Origin: Microcebus murinus
Taxonomy: Eukaryota > Chordata > Mammalia > Primates > Cheirogaleidae
Reading direction: 5' to 3'
Assembly (NCBI RefSeq): GCF_040939455.1
Contig: NC_134120.1
Span: 54,637,001 to 54,701,000 of the forward strand
DNA: 64,000 bases
The notes below the pieces were generated by a model. The model had not been told where the DNA came from, did no database searches, and saw only the letters and a program-made list of their open reading frames with translations. How positions within the stretch are numbered: the stretch's first letter is position 1; every line of letters starts with the position of its first letter. The position numbers and the translations under genes were made by a program. Shown here one piece after another: positions 11,326 to 22,957 of this stretch.

Positions 11326-11599
11326 ACAAAAATTGCTCTAAAAAAAAAAAAAAAAGAAAGATAATTACAAGCCAAAACATGTGTTTGAAAGAATGAGGAT
11401 GTACCCTCACAATAAAAAAAAAAAGAAATGCCAAAGTGAAATGTCAGAAATATCAACTGTCAAACTTAGTACTTACGGAAATCAGATATTTCATATTTAA
11501 TAACCTAATAGTATAGCCAGGGAAGAGGGGAGTGAGGATAGAGGATGTTGGATAGAGGATAAGTCTTAAAAGTATTGGAAATATGATAAGAGCATAGAG

Positions 11600-12121
11600 T
11601 CTACTCAAGCTGTTAAATTAAGTTTAGCAGAATGCTGCCTCCTTACATATTTTAAGTTTGGTCTGTAAGTGTGAGTATAAAGGGAGGGTCTACAGGGACC
11701 ACAGGAATTCAACCAGCTGGAGCAATCAGCCTGTTTTGCAGTTTCTTGTTTTTCAGAACCCTGTAAGGCCTGTGGCCACCCAGCTGGCAGACCCTGGCAG
11801 CTTATGGATGAGCCTCTTCCCATGAGTCTCCACCCCTGGAGGAGCCATAGCTCCCACCAAACCTGGCCCACGGGCTGGCACGGCCACCCACTGCGCCTGC
11901 GCAGCTGGAACCCCTCCCCTGCCTGTGAAGACACATCTTCTTTCTCTATTGTCCCATAAAAACTCTACCGCCGCTTCCCCTCTGGGAGACATTGCCTTGG
12001 AGAATATCGGGGTGCTCTCCTCACTTGTTACAAGTTATAAAACTCCTACTGATCAAAACCCACACTCGTGGAGAGTCGTCTGTTACTCACCAGGTGAACA
12101 AACCCCTACTTTTCAGGTAAC
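11600..12121 (+). mobile_element. Probable ERV LTR (U3-R-U5-like)
   Basis: It has a promoter-like 'tataaaggga' near 11677. Further on it shows 'cccctctgggagacattgcc', 'ttggagaatatcggggtgct' and an end near 'ttttcaggtaaca', a pattern I associate with ERV LTRs. Boundaries are approximate. Confidence 0.5.
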
Positions 12122-12151
12122 AAAGTGTCAACGGAAAAAAAAGCCAAATTC

Positions 12152-12777
12152 TGTAAAATAATTTTAAAGAGATTTATTCTGAGCCAAATTTGAAGACCAT
12201 GACCCGGAGCCACTGCCAAGTGGCCTTGGGCAAGTGGACTCGCTGTGGCTGGGTTACAGTTTGGTTTTATACATTTCAGAGAGACAGGGGTTACAGGAAA
12301 AGCCATCAACCAAAAAGTGAGAGGCATACGTTGGTTTGGCCCAAAAAGGTGGGACATGTCGAAGAGGGGGGACTTACAGGTTATAGGTGGGTTTAAAGAT
12401 TCTTTGGATTGTAATTGGTTAAAGACATGAAGCTTTGTCTAAAGGCTAGGAATGTTTTAACATAAGGAGCTGTTATCAGAGATAAACCTCCACCACCACC
12501 ACCACCACCACCACCATCACCACCATCACCACCACCACCACCACCGACATAGATTTGTTGTGTAAATTGAGGACCTGCAGGTTTGTTTTGCATACCCTTA
12601 GGCCTGTTAATGGGTTACAAAGGAAGTCCCCAAGAAGGGAGAGGGGACATGATAAGGCTTGTCTGACCTCCCTCCTCCTGGCAGACAATTTAATTTTAGA
12701 ATATTCCTTTGGCCACAAGGGGGTCCATGCAGTCAGCTGGTGGGGGCATGAGCCTTAAAATTTTATTTTACTTCACA
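12152..12777 (-). mobile_element. ERV1-type solo LTR
   Basis: On the minus strand it begins TGTGAAGTAAAATAAAATTT (12777) and ends '...aattattttaca' (12152), with an AATAAA signal just before the end (near 12175). Plus-strand phrases such as 'agagatttattctgagccaa' and 'gattgtaattggttaaag' fit a known primate ERV1 LTR group whose name I cannot fix. No coding region. Confidence 0.6.
12489..12545 (+). repeat. (CCA)n microsatellite
   Basis: Eighteen or so CCA/TCA triplets ('ccaccaccaccaccaccacc' with two 'atcacc' interruptions) inside the minus-strand LTR. It creates long glycine-rich or valine-rich false open frames on the other strand. Confidence 0.95.
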
Positions 12778-12799
12778 AAAGATTTCTCTGTACTTAGTG

Positions 12800-13125
12800 A
12801 ACTGTAACCTAACTGGGTGTGGAAACAGACTGTAACCTACTCCTGCTCCAGTCACCAGTTCCAGCAAGTCTCAGGCAGCCAACTGTTCAAACCGACTCAA
12901 AATAAGGCAAAGGCCAGGCTGTCAACCAACCCAGTGTTTCTGTACCTGTCTTCCATTTTCTGTACGTCACGTTCCTTTTTCTGTCCATAAATCCTCTCTG
13001 ACCATGTGGCAGCCCCAGAGTTGCTCTAAACCTCTTCTCCTTTGAGGGGCTGCCCAATTTGAAAGTTGTCCTTTGTTCTATTAAACTCTTTTAAATTTAA
13101 TTTGTCTATAATTTTCCTTTTAACA
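12800..13125 (+). mobile_element. ERV1-type LTR (3' part)
   Basis: The end pattern 'tgctctaaacctcttctcc', 'aggggctgcccaatttgaaa', 'ctattaaactcttttaaatt', 'ccttttaaca' is a classic LTR R/U5 end. It is followed by sequence without recognisable viral genes. Confidence 0.6.
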
Positions 13126-13654
13126 GAGCGCAAAGCTTAAGGACAGCCACCCAGGAGACACTGACTCCAAAAAAGTGGGGTCGGCGTCCCAAAGTGGAGA
13201 AGTTAAGGTTTCACTTACACAGAGACAGCAGGATTCAACGCTCACTGGAGACCGGTGCAGATGTCGCAGCCCTGTGACTGGTCACAGCTTGCTGCAGTCC
13301 CAGGAACATCACTGCATTACTCCGGGAGGAGGGGTAAAGATCTGCGGGGGTCTTATCTTGGGCACTGCTTGTTTTTCCTCACTATTTACAGGGAAAAAAG
13401 GCAGACGTTGCAGCTGCACACCACGTGACTCAGGCCACACAGTCACACTCTTCTCAGGGCTCAGAATAACTCAAAGTTCCAACAGCTTTGAGTTTGAATT
13501 ATTTAATTTTACAAAAGAAAAGGACTTCAGAAAGCAGGGAGGGGAAGATGAAGTGTTCTGGGGAGAGGCGCAGGCTGCAGGCTTAGCCTGGGAGGTCTGG
13601 CTCTTTCTGTGGAGCACTGGACTCTGGAGTCCCACCGGAGCCAGGTGTGGCTTT
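13126..13654. other. Sequence between two LTRs, unassigned
   Basis: Could be a scrap of ERV internal or leader sequence, but I see no viral motif. A 189-codon open frame (13175-13744) crosses from here into the next LTR and is not credible as a gene. Confidence 0.35.
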
Positions 13655-14115
13655 GGAGCAATTACCTGGGGAAGGAAACCCAAATACTTCACCCCAAAAT
13701 ATATCTCCTTGACATATTTCAAGATGGCTATTCTGAGGGGCTAGAAATACAAGAATAGCTGAAAAATTGCATTTCTTTGTGGGGGAGATTTGCATCTGTG
13801 GAGAACTCCGCCAGGCTTCTCAGAGGCCTTGCTTGTCAGATCCAGGAAAGGTTAACTGAGAGCCTGACAGCTGTAAAGGTCTGTGAGAAACATTTACCAT
13901 CTATTCTCTCTGAGGGTAGCCACCTGTGAGGTTCCATCTGCATGACAAGACCACCTTTGCTAGCCCGGCCTCCTCTTCTCTCCCGCCCATAACCTGTGGG
14001 GTGGTCTAAACCCTTATTCTGTTTGTAATCTCAAGAGAGTATAAAAGCATCAACTATCTGGCCATTTCTTTGAAATCTTTGTAAGACTCCCATGCACATA
14101 TACAGGAGAAGACAT
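13655..14115 (+). mobile_element. MER4-like ERV1 LTR
   Basis: The pattern 'ttcaccccaaaatatatctc', 'tttcaagatggctattctga', 'gggggagatttgcatctgtg', then 'ctcaagagagtataaaagca' (a TATA-like promoter site near 14040) matches the MER4-type LTR layout. The 3' end is lost or unclear. Confidence 0.65.
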
Positions 14116-15339
14116 GACTTCTGGGACTTGCTCTAAAATATTCTGAAGAATGTACAGTTTTGAAACTTTTTCATAAATGGTTTAAAAACACCAGTGTATC
14201 CCCCATCTGCCCACCTGTCTAAGTGTCCGGCCCATTATTATGCAAAGTAACATTTGGTTTCCCTTTCCTTTTGTTCTCTTCCTTACCCCTCAAAACCACG
14301 ACAGATCAACCCTTTGCAATGTTACTAACTTCTTCCTTTATGCTGGAAAACTTTCTTTAGATAGCACAATTAATTTAAATACATTAACAGATTCACTGAT
14401 ACTATTTTGTGTTTAAAATACTTATTTTAAAATTTTATATTTATATATTACATGTTCATTTATATTTGCATATATAATAAATTAAGTTATAATTTAAAAG
14501 GATATTTAATTTAAAATGAGACTATTGACAATTCTGGAGGTGTTTTATCACCATTGGGCCTTGGTGCCAGCCAGGCCAGGCCAGTATGTCAGCAGGGACC
14601 TGACTGTGGCCTGGGCAGGCCCCTGAAGGTCCTGCAGAGCCTCTTCCCTGGCACCGTCCCTGCCCCTCACAGAGCCCCATCCATGGCACAGACCAAGGAC
14701 ACGTCACTGCTGTGGATCCCACAGGGGACTCGCTCCACGGGCTCTACTGAGGAGCCACTCGTACTCTGATGATAATTGCAGGAACGCAGATTTTCAATGG
14801 ACTCACCTTTCAGTTGGCCTGATTCCAGACAAGAGCATCCCAGAGGAATTTCTTGAAGCTGAAAAACGATCCTTTTTATGTCCACAAATTATAGTTCTCT
14901 ATTCCCACATCCAACACAGTTACCTTCCAAAGAGGCACGTGTGCCAACGTGCCCTGCGCATCAGCCAGCTCAAGTCTTACTTACTTTAAGGAAAACAGTG
15001 CACTGAAATGAACTGGTCTGCACCCTCCCGCCACGCCAGGGGAAGGGGAAAGCTAACTCACTTGTCCAGGGACGATGTGGAGCTTTTCATAACAGTAGGA
15101 CCATATTGTCAACCTCAGCTCACAAGTTTTATAGTCTCATTGCATAGTCTTTCTCAGTCTTAAGAGTACTGCAGACGACCTCAGCCCCTGGTTCATGTAT
15201 TACAGGACGGAACTTTGTCATTTGCGTCACATGCACAAACTGCCTTCTAGGTGAGTGGGAGGGGCGGAAGGCTAAGCTGTCCATTAGTAGATAGAAATCC
15301 CAGGCTGATCCTTAACAAGCTGTATAAACTCAGAGAAGT
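14116..15339. other. Unique sequence with an AT-rich block
   Basis: Bases 14395-14520 are very AT-rich ('tatatttatatattacatgt'). The rest has no recognised gene. Two opposed open frames near 14522-14885 mirror each other and are not called. Confidence 0.45.
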
Positions 15340-15925
15340 TTGTTAACATTCCTGAAGCCCTTTTCCTGTACATATAAGTGAGAGACTGAATATAAAAATG
15401 GACAATTGCCAAGCCATATATGAAACTAGAACTCTGTCCCACAATCTGCAGCAAGCAGCCCAGGAAAACAACCCATTATCTACAATAAGCAGCCCAGGAA
15501 GCCAAGATACTTCCTGTAAGTCAGACTTAAAGGAAGTCAGATCAATGCCTCTAGCAGACAATCTAGGAAGCCAAACAATAATCCTGTAACAATTGGCCCC
15601 AAATGTCCAGGACTTGATCAATAACTGACAGCTTCCCTAGTTTTTGTCCCCGCTTCCAACTTAGGACCAGTCAGATAAAGCCATATCTGCACCTGCAACC
15701 AATCACATGGGTTGCCCTCCTCCCAGTCAGCCACCTACAGCTTCCATGGCAACAGGCTCCAAGCAGGGCACACCCAAAGCCTTCTTCTTTCCTACTAGAA
15801 AGTTTTTGCACCCCTCTGCCTGCCTTTGAGTCTCTGCCAAAAGGCGAGTGACGGTGTCTGACTCCCTCGCAGGTTCTAGGTGGCCTTTGCTTACTCCCTT
15901 TTGGGGGTCTGTCTTTATTTCCACA
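15340..15925 (+). mobile_element. ERV1-type LTR
   Basis: The core 'aacaattggccccaaatgtc', 'caggacttgatcaataactg', 'gcaaccaatcacatggg' (a CCAAT-like site) and the end 'ctgtctttatttccaca' at 15925 fit an ERV1 LTR in plus orientation. The usual poly(A) signal before the end is degraded. Confidence 0.6.
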
Positions 15926-16434
15926 TGAGAAACGCATAGACCAGATGATCGATCTATCATCCTAAGATTTTTGGATTTGTAAAAATAGATAATTCAAAAT
16001 CTAAGCTGTTGGAACTCTACATCATTTTGAGCCTTAAAGAAATATGACCATGGGGCCTGAGTCACTTGATAAGCAGCTCTAAGCTTTTGTTTGTCTGAAT
16101 TAGGGCTGTTCCCTCACATGCATTGTTTCATAAAATGTTGTAAATGACTGAAGGGGACCAGGGAAGACCCTTCCCACTCCACTGTTGATTTTCATTATAG
16201 ATTAACCTCCTTCTTATCTTTCTCACACAAAGACTACATGGCTATTGCATCATCTTAAGATGGAATATTAAATACACTCTTTTTAATTATAAAGAAAAGG
16301 AAAACCAGCTATAAAGAAAAGAAAACAAGATATAGAGAAAGGAAAACAAACTTAAAGGAATTAATTTGTAACTCTTAAACCAGCCTTGTATAGAAAATGT
16401 TGTTAATCCTGTTAAATTTCTTTCTCTTTTTCTA
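15926..16434. other. Unassigned, AT-rich
   Basis: May be the body of the LTR that ends at 16577, but no diagnostic motif was found. Purine-rich 'aaagaaaagg'-type repeats lie at 16290-16350. Confidence 0.35.
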
Positions 16435-16577
16435 TAGAGGCAAGAACTTGACCTTTAACTTTGGAACACTGACCCCATTTCTCTGGAGTCTGTGTGTCCT
16501 GGAATGGTCATTCTCAGCTTTTTGCTTGAATAAACTCTTCCAAACTGGATTCTGACCCTTTTGATTATTTCAGGTTG
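16435..16577 (+). mobile_element. LTR 3' end (ERVL-like)
   Basis: Ends 'ttgaataaactcttccaaac', 'tggattctgacccttttgat', 'tatttcaggttgaca'. The same ending recurs at 44800-44865, so two copies of one LTR family are present. Confidence 0.55.
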
Positions 16578-16589
16578 ACAGATTCAACA

Positions 16590-16860
16590 ACAATTTACAT
16601 TTATTCAACAAGTATTTACTGAGCAGCTAGTTAAATGTCAATCGCTGTGCTAAATACTTGAGATATTTGGTAAGTTTTTAGTCTAGTGAAGAAGAAGGTC
16701 ATAAATCAATAATTAGACAAACAAATATAAGATTACAGCTCTGACAAGGAGCTGCCTACCATGCTATGAAAATAGTCGGTCTGGTCAAGGAGGCCAGGGA
16801 GGATTTCTCAGAGGAAGTGAAGAGCATTGAGAGTTTACCAGGTGGAGAAGAGGAAAGAGG
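16590..16860 (+). mobile_element. L2 LINE fragment
   Basis: L2 3' region: 'acatttattcaacaagtatt', 'tactgagcagctagttaaat', 'gctgtgctaaatacttgaga', then 'tctagtgaagaagaaggtc' and 'ggaggatttctcagaggaag'. Confidence 0.75.
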
Positions 16861-17029
16861 AAGAAGGCTCAGGCCAAGGTCACAGGGTATACAGGGTCAG
16901 GAGGAGGGTGAGCCTGGGCAATGACAAATGAAGTTTCACAGAGAGCAAGAGGCCAGACCACATGGTGTCTCCCAGGCACTGATAAGGAATTCTGTCTCTG
17001 TCCAGAAACTAACAACAGCAGCATAACAA

Positions 17030-17130
17030 CTAACTCTTACTGAAAGCTAACTGTGTATCAGGCATGCTAATGAAGGCTTTAGAGATACGTTATAGTTTCA
17101 GTAATATCTGTTAATTATTAAGTCAGAAAA
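17030..17130 (+). mobile_element. MIR fragment
   Basis: The MIR-like core 'ctaactgtgtatcaggcatg' followed by 'taatgaaggctttagagata'. Short and diverged. Confidence 0.45.
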
Positions 17131-17275
17131 GCTAGTAAAGGCTGGATAAGAGTGGTGGAAGTAGAAGAAAGTGGACAAATACGTGTGAAATTTAGGAGGC
17201 AAAAATCAGAGGACCAGAATGAATAGGATATAGAAAGTGAGAATGAAGATTTCAAGGATGACTTTGAAAATTTTG

Positions 17276-17618
<343 letters not shown>

Positions 17619-17747
17619 AAAATTTTGGCTTTTGAAAGGATATACGATATTCTTCTGTGGGATAATAAACACCCAAAGAGGACATATTGTCAATGTGTTG
17701 AATCAGAAGAGCTTGCGACTCTGAAAGGAGATGTCAAAGAGTAAGCT

Positions 17748-17931
17748 GGGTGTGGTAGGCAGAACAGCCCCACAGATGTCCAGGTCCTAATCCCTGGATG
17801 CCGTGAATGTTACCTTACATGGCAAAAGGGACTTTGCAGCCATGATTAAGGTTAGGAGCCTTAAGGGATGTTTCTGGTTATCTGAGTGGGCCCAAAGTCA
17901 TCACATGAGCCCTTAAAAGCAGAGAATTTTT
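17748..17931 (+). mobile_element. MaLR LTR (MLT1-like), 5' half
   Basis: Starts with MLT1-like sequence ('tccaggtcctaatccctgga', 'ggcaaaagggactttgcagc', 'gggcccaaagtcatcacatg'). It is interrupted by an L1 and resumes at 18993. Confidence 0.7.
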
Positions 17932-18992
17932 CTTGAATATGACACTAAAACACAAGCAACCAAAGAAAAAACAGATTAAATGGATTTAATCTAACTGAAG
18001 CTTTTGTGTATCATTAGACCCTATCATGAAAATGTAAAGACAATCCACAGAGTGGGAAAAAATATTTGCAGATTACATATTTGACAAGGGTCTAATATCC
18101 TGAATATATAAAGAACTCTTACAGCTCAGTAGTAAGAAGACAAAAACACAATTTAAAATGGGGCAAAAGACTTGAAAAGACATTTCTCCAAAGAAGATAT
18201 ATAAATAGTTAAGTGCATCAAAAGATGTTTACATTATTAGTCATTAGAGAAATGCAAATTAAAACCACAATGATATACCACTAGGATGACTATCAGCTTT
18301 TTTTAAAAGGAAATTAACAAGTGTTGGCAAAGATGTGGAAAAATTGAAATCCTCATACATTTCTGGTAAGAGTATAAAATGATGCAACTGCTGGGAACAC
18401 AGTTTGGCAGTTCCTTGCAAAGTTAAACATAGCACGTGCATTCCTAAGTATGTACTCAAAAGAATTGAAAACATGAGTTTACACAACAATTTGTACACAA
18501 ATATCTGTGGCAGCATTATTCACAATAGCCAAAAGCATAAACAACCCAGATATCCATCAACTGATGAGTAGATAAACAAAATGTGGTACATCTACACAAA
18601 GGAATATTATTCAGCCATAAATGGAAAGACGTGTTGATAGATGCTACAACACGGGTGAACGCTGAAACCAGGCTGAGTGAAAGTCAGGCACAGAAGACAT
18701 CATATTATATGAGTCTATTTATATGGCATGTCCACAATAGGCAAATACATAGAGACCAAAAATAAATGAGCAGTTGTCAGGGAAAAGAGAGAGAGGGGTG
18801 AAAGGGGAGTGACTGCTAATGGGCACCTGGTTCCCGCTAGGGTGATGGGAATGTTCTGGAATTAGCGGTGACAGCTGTGCAGCATTGTGAACGCTAGAAA
18901 CCACTGGAGTGTATACTTCAACATGGTGAATTTTATGTTATGTGAATTTTATCTGAATTTTTCAAATTAAAAGCATTTTTAAAAGCAAAGAA
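17932..18992 (+). mobile_element. L1 3' end inserted in the MaLR LTR
   Basis: L1 sequence including 'gcaaattaaaaccacaatga', 'gtacacaaatatctgtggca' and 'ccagatatccatcaactgat', ending in an A-rich tail. It is flanked by an imperfect duplication of LTR sequence (aaaaGCAGAGAAttttt at 17915-17931; aaagGCAGAGAActttc at 18993-19009). It is 5'-truncated and inactive. Confidence 0.8.
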
Positions 18993-19425
18993 AAAGGCAG
19001 AGAACTTTCTGCAACTGCAATCAGAAAACAAATGAAGCTTAAGAAACAAGAGAGATTCCTGGCGTGGGAAAGACTCGACGCAACACTGCCGTCTGGGAAG
19101 GGGAGGGCAAGGTGGTGAGGCGTGGCCTTACGGACCGCGAGGCTCCAGCTGGCGGCCAGCAAGGGCGCGGGGACCCCAGTCCTGCCACCACAGAAGCTGC
19201 ATGCTGCCGACAAGCTGACTGCTTGGAAGTGGACTCTCCCCGGAGCCCCCAGATGGAATGCTGCCCCCGACACCTCGATGCTGCTTCCTGACACTCCAAG
19301 CTGAAGCCCCACTGGGCCACACTGTGCCCACACTTCCCACCTACGGAACTGTGAGATAACACATGTACAGGGTTTCAAGCTACTAAATTGGTGGTAATTT
19401 GTTAGGGCAGCAATAGGAAACAAAT
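18993..19425 (+). mobile_element. MaLR LTR (MLT1-like), 3' half
   Basis: Continues the LTR of 17748. Its end reads 'cggaactgtgagataacaca', 'tactaaattggtggtaattt' and 'gttagggcagcaataggaaa', the usual MLT1 3' ending. Confidence 0.7.
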
Positions 19426-19916
19426 ATATTGGTTACATCCAGAAACGTGGTCTGGCTGGACATACCTGTGCTTTATTTTTCGTAGGTGCGGACTGCAGCC
19501 ATGGACAGGGTAAGAGCGTGCAGGGAGGGAGGGCACCAGAGAGGAAGGAGGCTGGGACCAGCGGTGGGGACCGTCTCACCGCACAGCCTGCTGGAGCCAC
19601 CAGGAGGACAGTAGGAGGCTGGAGGCTCAAGGAAGCCGAAGACAGTGCTGTGTGACAATCCCTGCGTGACCGGTGATCTTCTCAGATGGCAGAATCCACT
19701 CTAGCAAATTTAAATAAAAGACAGTGATTAAAAGTCATCGACAACTTACAGAATTGTTAGGAGAGGCAAGGGCACGATGGTGCCAGGAATAACTCTCAAA
19801 GGAGCTGCTGCCTCTGCCTTCACCGGGGAGTCAGCCGTCTGGAAGCTACCACCGGGTGCTGGCTCCAGATCCTTCCTGCCCCATCTGCAATGCACCCAGC
19901 CAAAAGGATGCCTCCA
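19426..19916. other. Unique sequence, no gene recognised
   Basis: GA-rich patches (19500-19630) and short overlapping open frames only. Confidence 0.4.
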
Positions 19917-19952
19917 GCCCTGCCCCTGCCCCTGCCCCTGCCCCTGCCCCTG
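19917..19952 (+). repeat. (CCCTGC)n short tandem repeat
   Basis: About six copies of a 6-base unit ('cctgcccctgcccctgcccc'). Confidence 0.95.
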
Positions 19953-21689
19953 GTCTCAGTTTCAAATGACAGTCCTAGAGAAGACGTCTGATGCATGAAA
20001 CTGAAATCTCATCTGGAAACGGTGGCAAGAGAATACGGAAAATGTCGTTTTAGCTTTCTCCCTCTGCCGGGAAGGCATGTGCCAGGGGAGTGGAATGACT
20101 GCTGAGTGCGCCAGCCCGCGGTGTCTTCCTCAGAAGGCACGGAGGGCCACGCTGCAAGGGAGGGGCTAGGCCAGCAGTGCAGGCGCCCTGAGAGAACAGG
20201 GATGCTGACCGCCGAGACTCGCTTCTGGAATGCAGTGGCCACAGAGCGCCTAACAAAGCCCACCGGCGCACTCACAGGACCGCAGCAGGTGGAGGGTGAA
20301 TGCAAAGTCCAGTGTAAGGGAGCACTTTGAGAACGTGGCTGGGGGAGAAGGAAAGAGGCAGCAGCTGCGAGGGACCGGGGCAGGTGTAGAGGGGCGACTT
20401 AGCGTCCTTTCCCTTCCTTTCTTTGCACTTGGACTGGTTTGGTTTCCAGATATTTAAAAACTGATGAGAAAGCTCTTGGAGACAGAGGGCTTGAATATAA
20501 AGGATAAAATAGATCATTCAAAGGAAAAAAGGGTGCTCCCCGGCGTGCCGTGTCCGGGCTGGCGCGCAGGGCCAGGCGGAGGGCACAGCCTGGGTGGGGC
20601 AGGCAGGGCCCTGGAGGAAGCTGGGCCGCGAGGGTGCAGCGGGCTCCCGGGCACAGGGAGAACTTCAGGGCACAGCCATCTGGCGGCTGCTATTTTCTCT
20701 GGAAAGTGGGATGCTCAGGCATCTGCTGAAAGGGAGGCGGGGCAGTGGGCGGCTGGGACCAGGCAGAGGCAGCGTTGGCACGTTCATCTGGAAAGCAGAG
20801 GGTGCCGCGGCCTGAGAGGCAGAGAGGAGCGAGAGGCAGCGCTGGGCTTCAGGCCCGATATCACCTGAGCACGGTGGGACCCCAGCAGTCTGCTCTGATT
20901 CCTCTAGAGCAGAGAGAAAGCGTGTGTGTGTGTTTGCGCACGCACATATATACATAATATTTCTTGTGTCACCTATGATTGGGGTTTTGCTAGATGAGCA
21001 CCACACACACACACACAAATGAGCTGGGAGGTGGCTGTGTGACACCTCACTGGGTTGAGAGGAAGGAGGGGAAGGAGTGAAGGCGAGAGCAGGTGGAGTG
21101 GGAGCAGCAGAGGCTACTGGGAGCCAGGTGGGCCAAGGGCCCTCATGGTGGGGACGCAGGGCAGGTGAACGGGCCAACGGCAGAGACTAGGCCCTGCTCA
21201 TAGAGAGCCTCTGCTGATCTAGGGACGTGCAATGATTTTGAATCACTGCTATTTCCTGGCCCCTGTAATAGACTCAAAGATAAACAAGCCCAGTGAAAGC
21301 CTAGTGACAGTAAAGACATACAACCTGAGCTGCAGGGCCTCACCTGCAGGCCCTGGGAGGGGGGCCTGGAAATTTTTGTATTTATTTTGCATTTAGGTAC
21401 AAGCTTCAGGGCCCACAAAACTTGGATCCACCCATGCCCCGCCCCACATACCAAGGTTTGGAAGAGGACATGCAAATGAGGAACATCAAAACTGAAGCTT
21501 CCTAGTGTCCCCATCCCTTCATGACATCTAACTGTAGAGAAAGAAATGGCTGAGTGTGAGTTTCTACATATGTGTGGCATAGACTTCAAGGTGGCCCATG
21601 GTTCCTGTGACTTTCTCCTAACCGACAGTGACGACAAAGGTGAGGGCTGTCACTCCTAGCATTGTTATACAAGACTCAGTCTTGCTGGC
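19953..21689. other. GC-rich unique sequence, no gene recognised
   Basis: Bases 20535-20650 are locally CpG-rich ('ctccccggcgtgccgtgtcc', 'gggctggcgcgcag'). Opposed open frames of 134 codons (plus, 20464-20868), 170 and 164 codons (minus, 20665-21177 and 21143-21637) overlap and match nothing I know. Short CA/TG runs lie at 20922-20942 and 21000-21018. Confidence 0.4.
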
Positions 21690-21970
21690 AGACCTGATCT
21701 GGAGTCTTGCTGTCCTTGGGAGGTCGGAGCCAGCCCCCGTGAGCTCCACAGCCAGCACGGCCCGAGTGAGTGTGGAAGCGGACCCTGCCCCTGGAGCCTC
21801 CAGATGAGAACTCAGCCCCCGCCGAGCCCTTGGCTGCAGTTCTGCTGAGGACTCCGCTCGGCTGTGCCCAGACACCTGCCCCACAGAAACGGAGATGATA
21901 CATGCGTGTTGTTCTAAGCCACTACGTCTGTGGTCATTTGTTATGCAGCATAAAAAGCTAATACAATATG
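21690..21970 (+). mobile_element. MaLR LTR 3' part (MLT1-like)
   Basis: The ending 'ccccacagaaacggagatga', 'ttctaagccactacgtctgt', 'ggtcatttgttatgcagcat', 'aaaaagctaatac' is the standard MLT1 tail. Confidence 0.75.
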
Positions 21971-22039
21971 TAAACATAAGGAAAATAGCGTTTGCTGCGC
22001 TGGGTTGATGTGAGGACGACACCAGATATGTGAAAGTGG

Positions 22040-22412
22040 CTGCTGTGGTCTGAATGTCTGTGTCCCTCCAAAATGCGGATGCTGAAGCTACTCCCCAGGG
22101 TGACAGTGTTACCAGGTGGGGCCTTTGGGGAAATGATTCAGTCCCGAGGGTTCCGCCCTCACGAGTGGATTAGTGTTCTCACAAAGGAGATGGAAAGAGC
22201 TCCCCTTTGTCCTTTTTGCCCTTCCACCATGAGAGGAAGCAGCAAGAAGGCACCATCTGCGAGCAGAGAGCCACCCTCACCACACGCCGAACCCACCGGC
22301 ACCGTGACCTTGGACTTCCAGCCTCCAGAGCAGGGAGAAATAAATTTCTGTCCTTTTTAAATTACCTGGTGTCAGGATTTTGTGATAGCAGCAGGAACAG
22401 ACCAAGACGGCG
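22040..22412 (+). mobile_element. MaLR LTR (MLT1-like), near complete
   Basis: Starts 'tgtggtctgaatgtctgtgt' and passes 'ggtggggcctttggggaaat', 'ccctcacgagtggattagtg', 'gagagccaccctcaccacac' and 'accttggacttccagcctcc'. A poly(A) signal sits near 22338, and it ends around 'caggaacagaccaagac'. Confidence 0.85.
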
Positions 22413-22957
22413 GCCAGAGCAATCCCGGGAGAGCCTCCGTCTGCCCCCCAGGGGCGCGCCATTCCCAGCGGGAAGCGACTCGTTCAGACGCAGGGGCCAC
22501 AGGAGCGAGAGAGCAGCACTTCCTCCAGACCTGGAGCAGATGTGGATGGGGGAGAGTGAGGGGAGGGCTCCACATAGAGGAAAGAGCAGGGCGGAGGTAC
22601 ACGCCATGAGGTGAATGCCACGCTGGGGGACCACAGTCAGACTGTGCGGCTTCACAGTGTGGGTGTCACAGGCCAGTGTCGTCAGGAAACTGACAAGGTG
22701 GTTTGGGACCAGGTTACGGAGAACACTGAACATTAAGCTAAGGAAATTATAATATTTTAAATTAATAATCTGCACATTTTGTTTCCAAATTGAATTTGAA
22801 ACTAGGAGGATTTACTTCTATTTCAACACCAATTTAGCAACTGTAGGGTACATTGTCAAAAAGCTTAAATCTGATGCTTTTTACTCAGGTAAAAATGTTA
22901 TTTAAATGACAGCAAGAAATCACAAGAAAACTTTCTTATATATCCATCTACCATTGT
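22413..22957. other. Unique sequence; CpG-rich first part, AT-rich second part
   Basis: 22420-22520 holds 'ccccaggggcgcgccattcc'-type CpG-rich sequence. 22720-22950 is AT-rich. No gene recognised. Confidence 0.4.

Larger units (their letters stand above)
9939..11508 (-). mobile_element. Tc1/mariner-family transposon, near full length, split by an Alu
   Basis: The left end TTAGGTCATTAAATATGAAA (9939 on) is matched in inverted form by the right end ending at 11508, which reads TTAGGTTATTAAATATGAAA on the minus strand. Each end is flanked by TA (9937-9938 and 11509-11510). With the Alu at 10781-11109 and one 15-base target copy removed, it is about 1.23 kb, a typical mariner length. Transposase-like sequence runs on the minus strand. 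This terminal repeat is not the Hsmar1/MADE1 one ('ttaggttggtgcaaaagt') as I remember it. Confidence 0.85.

Noticed and set aside
12393..12718. Gly-rich and Val-rich minus-strand frames
   Set aside because: They are read from the (CCA)n microsatellite.
13175..13744. 189-codon open frame, plus strand
   Set aside because: Its last part lies in an LTR and the rest has no domain, so it looks like a chance frame.
20464..21637. Overlapping frames of 134-170 codons on both strands
   Set aside because: Mirror-image frames in GC-rich DNA without domains or codon support.
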